From a virus: DNA of 30,773 bases. Positions 1 to 9,056 of this stretch are shown in pieces. Below the pieces are notes generated by a model that had not been told where the DNA came from, made no database searches, and saw nothing but the letters and a program-made list of their open reading frames with translations. How positions within the stretch are numbered: position 1 is the stretch's first letter; each line of letters begins with the position of its first letter. Location of the stretch: IMG/VR virus record IMGVR_UViG_3300021378_000100, positions 1-30,773 of that record; one strand, written 5' to 3'. Both the position numbers and the translations under genes were made by a program.

Positions 1-2888
1 AGAGCAGTGTCAACAATGATGTGTACTGGTATAGACGTGTCTGAAGTATTGTGTAATTGCTTACACTTTTGTAAAAATTGTTTCTTAAAGTTTGCATAAC
101 TGCTTGATGCAAATTTTAAACTACTGTAAATATTTGTATCGTTATGCATTAAACTTTGTGCTAGTAACTCAGTACTATATGGTTGTTGTCTAATAGTACC
201 ACCGAATTCATGTACTTCTGGTAAATTTCTATAGTTGTTAACACCAAACCAATTTCCATATAATCCAGGTATACCATTCATTTGTGATTTCATATGAGAT
301 AAAATATCACCAAAACTAACAGTTGTTAAAAGTTCATTTTGTGAGTTTAAAATATGTGTATCACTTGCTATATTGTTGCCTTGTGTAACATTATCATATG
401 TTGACCAAACAATGTCAAAAATATCTCCTGCAGAAAATCCACTATTGACATTTACACTATTGTTTTGTATTGTATAGTTAGTAAATGCCACACCGTTTTT
501 GGTAACAGTGATGTTGTCACTTATGCTATTACTATTGATGTATATTAGACCGGTGACTTGTGTGCCAACTAAGCGATATTTAATTGCCGCATCTAAGAAC
601 GTATTATCTGCTGTAACACTGACTTGGTTGTTTCCTAATAATGTAACAGTTACACCACTTCCAGTAAGTGTTGCGCCATTTGTCTTTGTAAAACTTAAAT
701 CGAATACGTCAAAGTTTGTTTTAAATGTATACGACTTATTTCTATCTATAAAGAGAGCAGGGTTGACACCATTGATACGAGTTAACTGACTTAGCCCTGT
801 TTTGTATGAGTAGAATTCTGTATTAACGCCACGCTTACTAACTAAAAATCTGTTATCTGCAGATATATCATTAGTTCCAATTGTTACTATAAATGGGGTT
901 GTGTTATCTGTAATATATTGTATATGTTTACTAACTGGCTGTGAATTTCTAATTTCACTCCAACCATTGTAGTAATTGTTACTAACCAACTTTTTATAGT
1001 AGTAGTATCCTGGTATTTCTATTGATCCACTTGCACTTTTATTTTCTGGTGTATCTTGTGTGTTAATAACATTGTATGCATAACGAACACTGCCTAGACC
1101 CATATCAAAACTTAATCCTGGTTCATTACCGTAGTCTTCATAACGTGGAGCAAATCCAAGTGCTAAATCTTCTGTTGAGCTACTACTTGTACCATAGTTA
1201 AAAATTGTATCCCCAAGAAAATTATTATTTGGATATACAGTTGTATTATCAAGTGCAATACTATTACTGTCATATAATTTAAACTTGATACCTTCACTAC
1301 GATACGTTTTTTGTTGTGAGTAAACCCACGCTGTTCCATCCCAGTGCCATTCACTACCACCGTATATTTTGTTTGGATAAGACTCTCCAAATACGTTGTT
1401 ATAACCAATAAGAACGTTAATACAATCTCCTACATTTAATGTTGTAGATGATGCACCATATATCTCTGTTAATGCTGTTACAACACCAGACGATGCAGAC
1501 ACTCTAAAAATTCTGTTATTGTATGTACTATTTGTAGAATCTAAAAATAATATTGTGTCATTGTTTTGCAAGTTTCTTACGTCAATACGAGCCCAGTAGA
1601 TGTTATTTTCACCAAAGGTTGGATTTTTAGCTACTGTGTGTGTTTTGATACAATTATAGTATGCAATTGTGCCGTTTTGTGACACCCTTACATTTTGACC
1701 GTAATCGTATCCAGTATTAGTCCAGTTAGTAGTAATGTCAAATGCCATATTCCAGTTTAACGCACCAACAATAGTAGTTGCAGGATCAGCAACATTATCA
1801 ATAATATGTGTTACACTACCAAGACTATTAGATCCATGATTATATTTTTCAATGTTAGCACGGAACTCAATAATTGGCCTTACACCACGAAATTTATCTA
1901 AGGTGTAATCACTTGCTGTTAGTCCATTGAACTCACAAATTATACCAACTACTTCTTCATGTATCCATAAGTTGCGGCGACTCCATGCACTTTGGTCAAC
2001 ACTGTGTCTTTGTTCTACTACATAATCTCTACTTAATACATCATAAGTTGTTAGGTCGTAAGAAGGATAAACAAATGCAGTGTCACTTCCATCCCATTGA
2101 CTTGGTTCCTGTACACCATATATTGTACTATTATTCCAAACTCTTTTTCCGTAATTTGATTGTGATGCAGCATATTCAAACTGTTTAGTTAATGTGATAC
2201 TTGTGCCAACACCATCAATAATATAAATGTCATTTTTTATCACATCACCACTTTGTGTGAAGTTTGAACCAGTAAAACGTACTCGCATACCATTTTGAAA
2301 TGGTAGCTGTTTGCCATTTGTCAAAGTAGGTGTTGTATAATATGGCAATCCAGTAAAGTTAGTTGGAGAAATTGGGTCACTGGCTGTGGGCTCAATTACA
2401 CAAATTGGCATAAAGTCAAGTAACCAAAAGTAATGATGATAGTTAATAAACATGTCATAGTTAATTGGTAAGTCAAGTGTGTAACCTGGCTCGTTAAAAA
2501 TACGGTTTGTATTTACAGTGTCTACTTCATTATATTTTAGCATGTCCAGCATGTCATCATATGACATTGCTGATGTTATATTTCTGTTGTCATCACGCAC
2601 CACAGCACCTGGCACAAACTGATAATTATCAGCTTCACGGCTATCAGTTAAGAAACTTTCATCTACCTTTTTACCAATAGTGTTACCTATATAATAACTA
2701 ATCGCTTGCATGCTACCACTCGACAATAGTTGCTCAAGTGTGCTATCTAAAAACTTCTTGTTTACAGTAGTTTGAAAAACCGCTGGCAAGAGTTCAGTAG
2801 TGTTACGTGTTCCAACGTACTCTAAACTTTCTCCTGGTCTAGTAGAATGTGCTGCTACGACTGGATTGGCATGATATTTTGTGCTCAT
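1..2888 (-). CDS. Very large virion structural protein, probably baseplate or fibre-associated (3' end outside window)
   Basis: An uninterrupted minus-strand frame of at least 962 codons starts at the ATG whose first base is 2888 and runs off the left edge. I translated it through and found no stop. The ATG overlaps the gp6 stop as ATGA, so it is translationally coupled to gp6 and is the last visible gene of the baseplate operon. The protein is rich in Asn, Ser, Thr, Tyr and Gly, has short beta-like segments, and shows no signal peptide or membrane segment. Near the visible C-terminal end is a Tyr/Phe-rich stretch with GIPGLYGNWFGVNNYRNLP followed by a more helical region. In T4 the gene after gp6 is gp7 (about 1030 residues), so position and size suggest a baseplate-wedge role, but I see no motif that proves homology to gp7. 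Structural role likely; exact identity unknown. Confidence 0.8.
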   Translation of the reverse strand, partial: MSTKYHANPVVAAHSTRPGESLEYVGTRNTTELLPAVFQTTVNKKFLDSTLEQLLSSGSMQAISYYIGNTIGKKVDESFLTDSREADNYQFVPGAVVRDDNRNITSAMSYDDMLDMLKYNEVDTVNTNRIFNEPGYTLDLPINYDMFINYHHYFWLLDFMPICVIEPTASDPISPTNFTGLPYYTTPTLTNGKQLPFQNGMRVRFTGSNFTQSGDVIKNDIYIIDGVGTSITLTKQFEYAASQSNYGKRVWNNSTIYGVQEPSQWDGSDTAFVYPSYDLTTYDVLSRDYVVEQRHSVDQSAWSRRNLWIHEEVVGIICEFNGLTASDYTLDKFRGVRPIIEFRANIEKYNHGSNSLGSVTHIIDNVADPATTIVGALNWNMAFDITTNWTNTGYDYGQNVRVSQNGTIAYYNCIKTHTVAKNPTFGENNIYWARIDVRNLQNNDTILFLDSTNSTYNNRIFRVSASSGVVTALTEIYGASSTTLNVGDCINVLIGYNNVFGESYPNKIYGGSEWHWDGTAWVYSQQKTYRSEGIKFKLYDSNSIALDNTTVYPNNNFLGDTIFNYGTSSSSTEDLALGFAPRYEDYGNEPGLSFDMGLGSVRYAYNVINTQDTPENKSASGSIEIPGYYYYKKLVSNNYYNGWSEIRNSQPVSKHIQYITDNTTPFIVTIGTNDISADNRFLVSKRGVNTEFYSYKTGLSQLTRINGVNPALFIDRNKSYTFKTNFDVFDLSFTKTNGATLTGSGVTVTLLGNNQVSVTADNTFLDAAIKYRLVGTQVTGLIYINSNSISDNITVTKNGVAFTNYTIQNNSVNVNSGFSAGDIFDIVWSTYDNVTQGNNIASDTHILNSQNELLTTVSFGDILSHMKSQMNGIPGLYGNWFGVNNYRNLPEVHEFGGTIRQQPYSTELLAQSLMHNDTNIYSSLKFASSSYANFKKQFLQKCKQLHNTSDTSIPVHIIVDTA

Positions 2889-5800
2889 CTGATACTAACT
2901 CCGCTGTTGGTTGCAATAGTTGTTGGATTGTAAACGATTGTTTTGTTTACTGTTATATCACTTGTTGTAACAACTGGTAAAAACAGTTCATCACTATCAC
3001 TGAATATTTCAAATAATGCATTTGGGCTTGCTTGATTATCTACTGATTGGATTGTTATTTGTGCAACTTGTCCAACCATTTGATTGTGTATATAAGCTGC
3101 TAGTTCAGTGAAGTAAAATGTTTCACCAAAGTCCCAGTTATCAATACTAAAGTATTGTTGTATTAAATTGATAACCTGTTGTTTAATTTCTACATCACTA
3201 AGTGAACTATTAGTAGTTTTTGTTACAGTAAATTTAGCTTGAAGTTCGCTACTTGCTAGATTGCCAAACAATATTTTATATTTGACTGGTCTATAAATTA
3301 TCTGATCACTAATTGACTTTTTGTTTTCCAAACTGGTAAACAAGTCATTAAGTTGGCTAATAGTAGGTGCTATTGGTTTTGTGTAGCCTCTGCCATCATA
3401 CAGTGCCCATGTACGGAATGAATTTTCATAGCTTGATAGTAAAACGTAAGTGTCAATAATGTTTGTTTTTGCTGGATCAATAACTTGATTAATATCTGCG
3501 GTTCTTGTAAACTTACTTGATAGTGTACTGCGGCCAGGTACTGTAGTAGTACCAGTGTCGTCACGTACTGTATATGTAAATCCGTCAATATCAGTTGTAC
3601 CAAGTTTAATAGTATCAGTTCCTACAATGTCATGGAACGCACTTGGGTTAATTGGATAACCTTCATTACTAGGAGACGCAAGTGTTACTCTAATTTTATT
3701 TGGATCAGTAAACCCATCTGGGTATGTAAAATATCCAAATGCGTTTAGTGTATAGTCATTACCTAATGGAACACTGTTAGTTGAACTAGTTGTGTTTATG
3801 CCCAGTACTTTTATTGAATCCATACTTGGCTTGAGTGTTTCACTGCTAAATGTTTCTTGAAAATTTAAGTTGTTAAACTTCAGTTGTGCATCGCTGCCAA
3901 ATACATAACGTGTTTTACGAGTAATTATTTCCCACTCTGTTGATGTATAATTTAGTCTTATAATCCAACTATTATCAAGTCCAGTACCAGTTGTGTCGCC
4001 TTCATATTGTCTGCTCCAACTACTTGGATTATTGTTAGTTAAACTACTGGTTACCATATCACTACTATTAACAATTGTCCATTCTTGTGCTGTAGCATTA
4101 TATCGTAAACCAAAACTAGTGTTATTTTGTAACAATGATAATAGTTGTGTTTTTGTTGCACTTTCTAATTCATTTGCCCAACTAGTAACAATACGTTTAA
4201 TACGAGCACCACTTGGTATTACACCACTTAGTGAAATACTGCCACGTCCAATTTGATCGATACCAGTAGGTGTACCAACACTGTTGTCAATACCTAGACC
4301 ATCATTATAAATTCCTGTTACTCTTACCCATTTGGTATCAGCACTTGTTACTATTGCTGTTGCACTTGCACCGCTTCCTCCACCACCGCTAAGTGAGATA
4401 TTTGTAGCACTGTCATAACCAAGGCCGCTATTTGTAATAGTTATACTAATTACCGTACCACTTCCATCGATGTTTGCTGTTCCAGTTGCACCTGTACCTG
4501 CACCAGTAATTGTAACTGTTGGTGCACTAGTATAACCACTTCCTGCACTTGTTATTTTGATGTTCTGAATGTATCCAATTTTATATGGAGAAGTTACGTA
4601 CTCAATTAGTGAGTTAATTTCAATCTTGTTTAACGGTACAGTGCCATTTGAGTTTACTCTTTGAACAACACCTACATCATTAGTAATGTATCCACTACTA
4701 GTATTAGACCCTTTGGTTATTTGGTTCCAACGTAGTGTGTTTAATGCACTACCATCGGCATTATAGTATACAAGATTTGCTGTTGTATCAGTATATTGTG
4801 TAGTTGGCGCATAAGCACCATCTGGTCCATAAAACTGTCTATCATAAAAGAAGTTCTTAACTTCTGGATTTTTTAGTAGTGGCTCAATATACTTGTTATA
4901 TGTCTGTTCACTGTTTAAGTTTGTTGGCAAACTAATAATATTACGAGCTGCAATATCTTCTCTGTAAAGATATCCATCATCTAGAAAGTTTATAGCATCA
5001 CTGTATGTCCCGGTTGGATCATTAAACTCTCTAAATCGACTGTGTCCACTATGCACACGGTTGATACTTTTAATCTTGCGAATGTTTTCGCTTACTGTTA
5101 GTGGAAAGATACTATAATCTTCTGCTGTTACTAGTCTGTCTTGTGTACTAAAATAACGACCTGCATTATCTTTAATACTTTGTAAACTTTCACGTTCACT
5201 ACTATTGTTTACTATTGATTTTAGACTTGCAGTAAATGATGCTGTATATGTATTTCCGTCAATACCTGTATATTCAAAACTGTATGTAGTTGACCCAAAA
5301 CTTTCAGGATTAAGAGCATAACTTCTGTTTAGTCCTGTTCTATACCACACACGAATAATACCACGTGGTACATTACCAAATAGTCCGTCACCAAATACAA
5401 TGCTTATACCGTCATTTTCTCTACTCGACACTGTAAAGATATTACGATTGTTATTTTCAATATTGTTATAGATTGCATTCAGACCAAACAAGCGGTCTAC
5501 TGACATCCAGTTAGCTAATACATTACCTGCTTCATCTACAGTTTGTACCCAAACATTTCCGTTTGCAATGTTTGTATCGTTAATATCAAGTACAAGGTTT
5601 GGTAAACCTTCAGTTATATTAAAGTCAGTAAAGTTTAACGAGCCTTGTTTAAATCCTAAAAAGAATCCAGTGTTTGGTGAACTAAATCCGCCATTGTCAT
5701 TTCTATAAAGCAAGTCAAGTGAAGTATAAGGATCAGGATATCTTTCTTCTAATAAATTTAATGTACTATTATAGTATACGCTATATGCACCAAATGTTGC

Positions 5801-6424
5801 ACGGCTTCCACTTATACTTCCAGTAAACTCCCTTGACGGTTCTGCATTTGTACTTTTTGTACGATAAACCTCATTAGTAATGCCATCACGAGTAAACTTG
5901 CTATATGGTGTTCCAAATTGATTACTACCAATAAAGATTGCATTCATAACAGTAATAAAGTTTTGGTATGTAGTTGTATCACTAACATCTTCAAATTGTA
6001 ATGAAACATTAGATAAACTATTGCCATCAACATCATAAATTGTTTCAGTTGTTTTTACACTATCAATTTTTAAGTAACCGTTTGCTACAACATTTCGAGT
6101 GGGAGTATAGCCCAAGAATTCAGCAATACGGAGAGCACTGTCTCGACGTTCTGCTGTACTTAAATAATTTTCCCGTGAGTTGAGATCATTTCTAAACGCT
6201 AAGTTATGTCCCATAAATGCCATAAGTTCAATTAAACTTGTAAACTCGCTTGAGCTAATCCAGTCATTAAAATTCTCTGGATAGTTAGTATCAATATATT
6301 CAACCATTGCATTTTTAATTGTATCAAAATCATATGCTTGAAAGTTTGCTTGTGCAAAACTTTCATATACTACACTAAAATCTTCAGCAGCAAATAAACT
6401 GCTCTGTCTTGCGCCCTGTGCCAT
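2885..6424 (-). CDS. gp6: Baseplate wedge protein gp6
   Basis: 1179 residues, much longer than T4 gp6 (about 660). The first 130 residues are the recognisable gp6 N-terminal domain: a region starting near FDTIKNAMVEYIDTNYPENF, then helices with LIELMAFMGHNLAFRNDLNSR and RRDSALRIAEFLGYTPTR. In T4, gp6 forms the inner ring of the baseplate wedge around the hub. Residues about 621-690 hold Gly/Ala/Thr-rich repeats of the GSGYTSAPTVTITG type, which look like an inserted beta domain. The C-terminal part (after about 1050) again has gp6/gpJ-like features, such as the FGETFYFTELAAYIHNQM stretch. It starts one base inside the gp25 stop (TAATG) and ends in an ATGA overlap with the next large structural gene. 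Family call is firm; the role of the insertions is inferred. Confidence 0.93.
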   Translation of the reverse strand: MAQGARQSSLFAAEDFSVVYESFAQANFQAYDFDTIKNAMVEYIDTNYPENFNDWISSSEFTSLIELMAFMGHNLAFRNDLNSRENYLSTAERRDSALRIAEFLGYTPTRNVVANGYLKIDSVKTTETIYDVDGNSLSNVSLQFEDVSDTTTYQNFITVMNAIFIGSNQFGTPYSKFTRDGITNEVYRTKSTNAEPSREFTGSISGSRATFGAYSVYYNSTLNLLEERYPDPYTSLDLLYRNDNGGFSSPNTGFFLGFKQGSLNFTDFNITEGLPNLVLDINDTNIANGNVWVQTVDEAGNVLANWMSVDRLFGLNAIYNNIENNNRNIFTVSSRENDGISIVFGDGLFGNVPRGIIRVWYRTGLNRSYALNPESFGSTTYSFEYTGIDGNTYTASFTASLKSIVNNSSERESLQSIKDNAGRYFSTQDRLVTAEDYSIFPLTVSENIRKIKSINRVHSGHSRFREFNDPTGTYSDAINFLDDGYLYREDIAARNIISLPTNLNSEQTYNKYIEPLLKNPEVKNFFYDRQFYGPDGAYAPTTQYTDTTANLVYYNADGSALNTLRWNQITKGSNTSSGYITNDVGVVQRVNSNGTVPLNKIEINSLIEYVTSPYKIGYIQNIKITSAGSGYTSAPTVTITGAGTGATGTANIDGSGTVISITITNSGLGYDSATNISLSGGGGSGASATAIVTSADTKWVRVTGIYNDGLGIDNSVGTPTGIDQIGRGSISLSGVIPSGARIKRIVTSWANELESATKTQLLSLLQNNTSFGLRYNATAQEWTIVNSSDMVTSSLTNNNPSSWSRQYEGDTTGTGLDNSWIIRLNYTSTEWEIITRKTRYVFGSDAQLKFNNLNFQETFSSETLKPSMDSIKVLGINTTSSTNSVPLGNDYTLNAFGYFTYPDGFTDPNKIRVTLASPSNEGYPINPSAFHDIVGTDTIKLGTTDIDGFTYTVRDDTGTTTVPGRSTLSSKFTRTADINQVIDPAKTNIIDTYVLLSSYENSFRTWALYDGRGYTKPIAPTISQLNDLFTSLENKKSISDQIIYRPVKYKILFGNLASSELQAKFTVTKTTNSSLSDVEIKQQVINLIQQYFSIDNWDFGETFYFTELAAYIHNQMVGQVAQITIQSVDNQASPNALFEIFSDSDELFLPVVTTSDITVNKTIVYNPTTIATNSGVSIR

Positions 6425-6795
6425 TATTCTGTCTCACTTGTGTATGTTAGGTATAGTTCTTCAGCCGTTCCTGTATCGTCATAGATAACACGTACTCGTA
6501 TATCAAGTTGATGATCTTGTGGTTTAGATAAGTTTAAATCATCAAAAATCCATCTTGGATCACTATTAATGATTTTCTCTACATCTTCTTTGGCTAACAT
6601 TTCTGTTCTTGCATCCAGCGGATCAAATACTAACTCATGCAGTATTGATCCAAATTCTGGATTCATTACACGTTCACCACGGCGTGTGTAAAAATGATTC
6701 ATCAAATCACGCAACGCCAGGTCTTTGTCAGTAAGAACTGTGTTAATTGTTTTCTTGTTAAGTGTGCTATATCCAACGTATGTAACCATACTCAT
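6424..6795 (-). CDS. gp25: Baseplate wedge protein gp25
   Basis: 123 residues, normal for gp25 of the GPW/gp25 family (T4 gp25 is 132). The family core is visible as LALRDLMNHFYTRRGERVMN, then PEFGSILHELVFDPLD, followed by a helix with EDVEKIINSDPRW and a beta strand with LDIRVRVIYDD. The protein binds gp6 in the wedge and helps start sheath assembly; despite the family's old name it has no proven lysozyme activity. The gene follows the lysozyme-like gene after a 27-base gap and couples to gp6 by TAATG. No good ribosome site precedes the first ATG, and a TATAAATA box overlaps it, so initiation at the second ATG (6789) is possible. Confidence 0.92.
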   Translation of the reverse strand: MSMVTYVGYSTLNKKTINTVLTDKDLALRDLMNHFYTRRGERVMNPEFGSILHELVFDPLDARTEMLAKEDVEKIINSDPRWIFDDLNLSKPQDHQLDIRVRVIYDDTGTAEELYLTYTSETE

Positions 6796-6802
6796 ATTTA
6801 TA
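6795..6802 (-). promoter_or_regulatory. Possible late promoter box overlapping the gp25 start
   Basis: TATAAATA on the minus strand, with its last base being the first base of the gp25 ATG. If used, transcription would begin near the second in-frame ATG of gp25 and give a leaderless message. In DNA this AT-rich, a few chance copies of this 8-mer are expected per window, and the spacing differs from the other late boxes, so this one is doubtful. Confidence 0.25.
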
Positions 6803-6822
6803 GGAAAATTAACTGCTACTTT

Positions 6823-7725
6823 TTAGATTTTGGTAGTGAATCTAACAATATCGCCTGCTTTTAGTTCTTTTGTTACTGTAATAACATTATTAACTAAAGT
6901 AAAGTCAAAAAAGTGTTGAACAACAGTGCCATTTATTTCAACTTTGAGTTTTTCTACTGGATCCATGCTAGGACTACTTGTAATTGTAAAAACTGAGCTA
7001 TTATTATATGTAAAGTTTTCAATTATAGTTGTTTGATCATATCGTCTAATAATATCTCGTTTAACACCTTCAGGCGTTTTAGGCAAGAACTTTGCTGTTT
7101 CGGCATAGTATGCAAATCGAGCTTTAAATAATTCTTCTACAGATAATGCATCAATCTCATTTTTATCACGCATTTCATATATGCCATTTAACCGCATCCA
7201 GGCTCTATTTTTTGTCTTTCCATAGTCAGCTAGTTTTATTATACTACTAGCTTGGTTACAAAAAGGTCTGTTAAAGTTACTGCGTTTAATTATACTAGCA
7301 ACTGTATCCCAATCTTTACGTGCAATATGATCACGTAACTCGTAGTTGCCTTCATCTGCGGTTACTGTTAACAGGTTTCCGTTAATAACATAATACAACA
7401 TTATCCCATCATAAGCCGGTTGTGTTATTGTTTTAATGTTAAATGATTCAAGTTGTTTTATAACAGTACGCTGACGTTTTTGGAAATCTTCATCCCATAT
7501 ATTATATGCTTCTTGTTCAGTGATGCCACGATCTGCTTTGCCAATATCATAACCAAAACCATCATAACCACTATAGCGTCCCATGTTAAGTGCTACTAGT
7601 ATTACTTTTTCACTTGCACTAATATTTGCGATATCAATAGCAGTATCTAATGCAGTCTGATCTTTAACTGTAAACTCATCCCATGCAGTTTTAAATTTAT
7701 CACTTATGTTGTTTAAAAGACTCAT
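6823..7725 (-). CDS. Lysozyme-like (GH24 fold) baseplate protein encoded apart from gp5
   Basis: 300 residues. Residues 36-185 resemble the phage lysozyme (GH24) fold. An E39-containing helix leads to GYDGFGYDIG (53-62), in the place of the family's TIGYG turn. RGITEQEA (66-73) matches the G-x-I-T-x-x-x-A segment, and TQPAYDGIMLYYVINGN (101-117) matches the T-x-x-x-x-D-A...F-N-x-G helix. KNRAWMRLNGIYEMR (172-186) matches the closing arginine helix. E39 is the candidate general acid; the family's catalytic Asp is not obvious, so activity is uncertain. Residues 235-300 form a short beta-rich tail. The start overlaps the gp5 stop as ATGA. As gp5 here lacks its usual internal lysozyme, this gene may supply that domain as a separate chain. 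Fold inferred from motif order only. Confidence 0.6.
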   Translation of the reverse strand: MSLLNNISDKFKTAWDEFTVKDQTALDTAIDIANISASEKVILVALNMGRYSGYDGFGYDIGKADRGITEQEAYNIWDEDFQKRQRTVIKQLESFNIKTITQPAYDGIMLYYVINGNLLTVTADEGNYELRDHIARKDWDTVASIIKRSNFNRPFCNQASSIIKLADYGKTKNRAWMRLNGIYEMRDKNEIDALSVEELFKARFAYYAETAKFLPKTPEGVKRDIIRRYDQTTIIENFTYNNSSVFTITSSPSMDPVEKLKVEINGTVVQHFFDFTLVNNVITVTKELKAGDIVRFTTKI

Positions 7726-9056
7726 CTACGTCTTCCTTGACGTCTGTCGTTACTACTGGGTTTTCCAATTACACCTGACAAATTGGATGTGTCTATGTCT
7801 TTAGCTGTTGTATTTCCACTAGCAGGTGCTTGTGCAGCAATTTTACTTCCTTGTGCACTATGGCCACCCCAAGGTTCATGTTCAGGTACTCTTGGATTGA
7901 TGCTTTCTTTTACTGTACGATTTACGCTTAAACTGCCACTTGTTGGTCCAACTGCACCCAATGCTGAAGGACCGTTCAAATCTAATATACCATCTGTACT
8001 AATTCTTCCATAACCAGCAGCTTTTAATTGTAAATTTAAATCTGATGTTAAGCGAATATCCTTGTTTGCTTTAAGTTGTATTGGTCCAGTTGCAGTTTCT
8101 GCTTGTATACCTGCTGCGCCACGAGCTTTAATATTAAATGTATCAGCATCCATGTTAATATCTCCGCCAGCATAAAAGTTAAAGTCTTGTTCTGCATGAT
8201 AACTTACACTGCCTGCTGCATACACATCAACGTTGCCGTCACTATCCAATTGCATCCAACTAGTACCTTTTTGGTTTGTTATGTATACAATACCAGCAGT
8301 ATCATTAAACAGCATTTGTGCGCCACCTGCACTACGTAGTCTTATTAAATTGTTTTGACCTTCTTCTCTATTTTGGTCTGGAACAAAATTTTCACCCTCT
8401 TTATATGCAACTGTTCCATCATCCATTACAAAACTATGTCCAGCAGGTGTTAAAAATCCTGCAACATTGCTTGGAGATTCTCTTCTTCCACCACTACTAC
8501 CAACGCCACGTACTGCGTCTAATCCTGTGCCTTGTTCTGCAACTGCTTCTGAAACTGGATGCCTAGGTCTGATGTTTTGATCTTGTTCTCCAGCTGGTGG
8601 ATCAACACTAGGACCAATACTTTCTTCATCAACTTGTGATACTGGTAATCCTGGCACACTACTATTTCTACCTGCAGGTAGTAATACACCAAGCAAATAA
8701 CCAACAGTATCTGAAGCAGTAAACGCAACTAATACTTCAGTACCAGGTGCTGGAGGAGGAAAACTTGCACCGTATGTTACTGTTGAATTTTCTGTAGACA
8801 GGGATCCACCAAATGGCGACATTGTTCTTACTTTAGTAAACTTATGCCTATCTTCCATGGTGTCTTTATTACCCAGCCTGTTACCGCCAACAAGTTGTAC
8901 TCGAATATGTCCACTATAATCAGGATCAGCTATATCAACTACTTTGGCAATATAAACACCGTGATTAGACGCAACACCATTGGCACTTGAATTACCATAG
9001 CTGGCAGGTATTCCTATTGAACGAGTATTTTGTCCAGAAAATTTAACTTTAGTCAA
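7722..9056 (-). CDS. gp5: Baseplate hub spike protein gp5 (OB fold plus beta-helix, no lysozyme domain)
   Basis: 444 residues. Residues 30-127 are the N-terminal OB-fold of gp5/VgrG-type hub proteins (VYIAKVVDIADPDYSGHIRVQL, PPPAPGTEVLVAF, GYLLGVLLP). A low-complexity linker rich in Pro, Gly, Glu and Asp follows (about 128-200). A repetitive beta-helix then occupies about 225-365, with short alternating strands such as GTSWMQLDSDGNVDVYAAGS and GGDINMDADTFNIKARG, as in the T4 gp5 needle. T4 gp5 carries a lysozyme domain between these parts; here no such domain fits between 128 and 225. The gene overlaps the hub gene before it by 8 bases and the lysozyme-like gene after it by 4. It is expected to form the trimeric membrane-puncturing spike. 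Confidence 0.88.
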   Translation of the reverse strand: MTKVKFSGQNTRSIGIPASYGNSSANGVASNHGVYIAKVVDIADPDYSGHIRVQLVGGNRLGNKDTMEDRHKFTKVRTMSPFGGSLSTENSTVTYGASFPPPAPGTEVLVAFTASDTVGYLLGVLLPAGRNSSVPGLPVSQVDEESIGPSVDPPAGEQDQNIRPRHPVSEAVAEQGTGLDAVRGVGSSGGRRESPSNVAGFLTPAGHSFVMDDGTVAYKEGENFVPDQNREEGQNNLIRLRSAGGAQMLFNDTAGIVYITNQKGTSWMQLDSDGNVDVYAAGSVSYHAEQDFNFYAGGDINMDADTFNIKARGAAGIQAETATGPIQLKANKDIRLTSDLNLQLKAAGYGRISTDGILDLNGPSALGAVGPTSGSLSVNRTVKESINPRVPEHEPWGGHSAQGSKIAAQAPASGNTTAKDIDTSNLSGVIGKPSSNDRRQGRRR

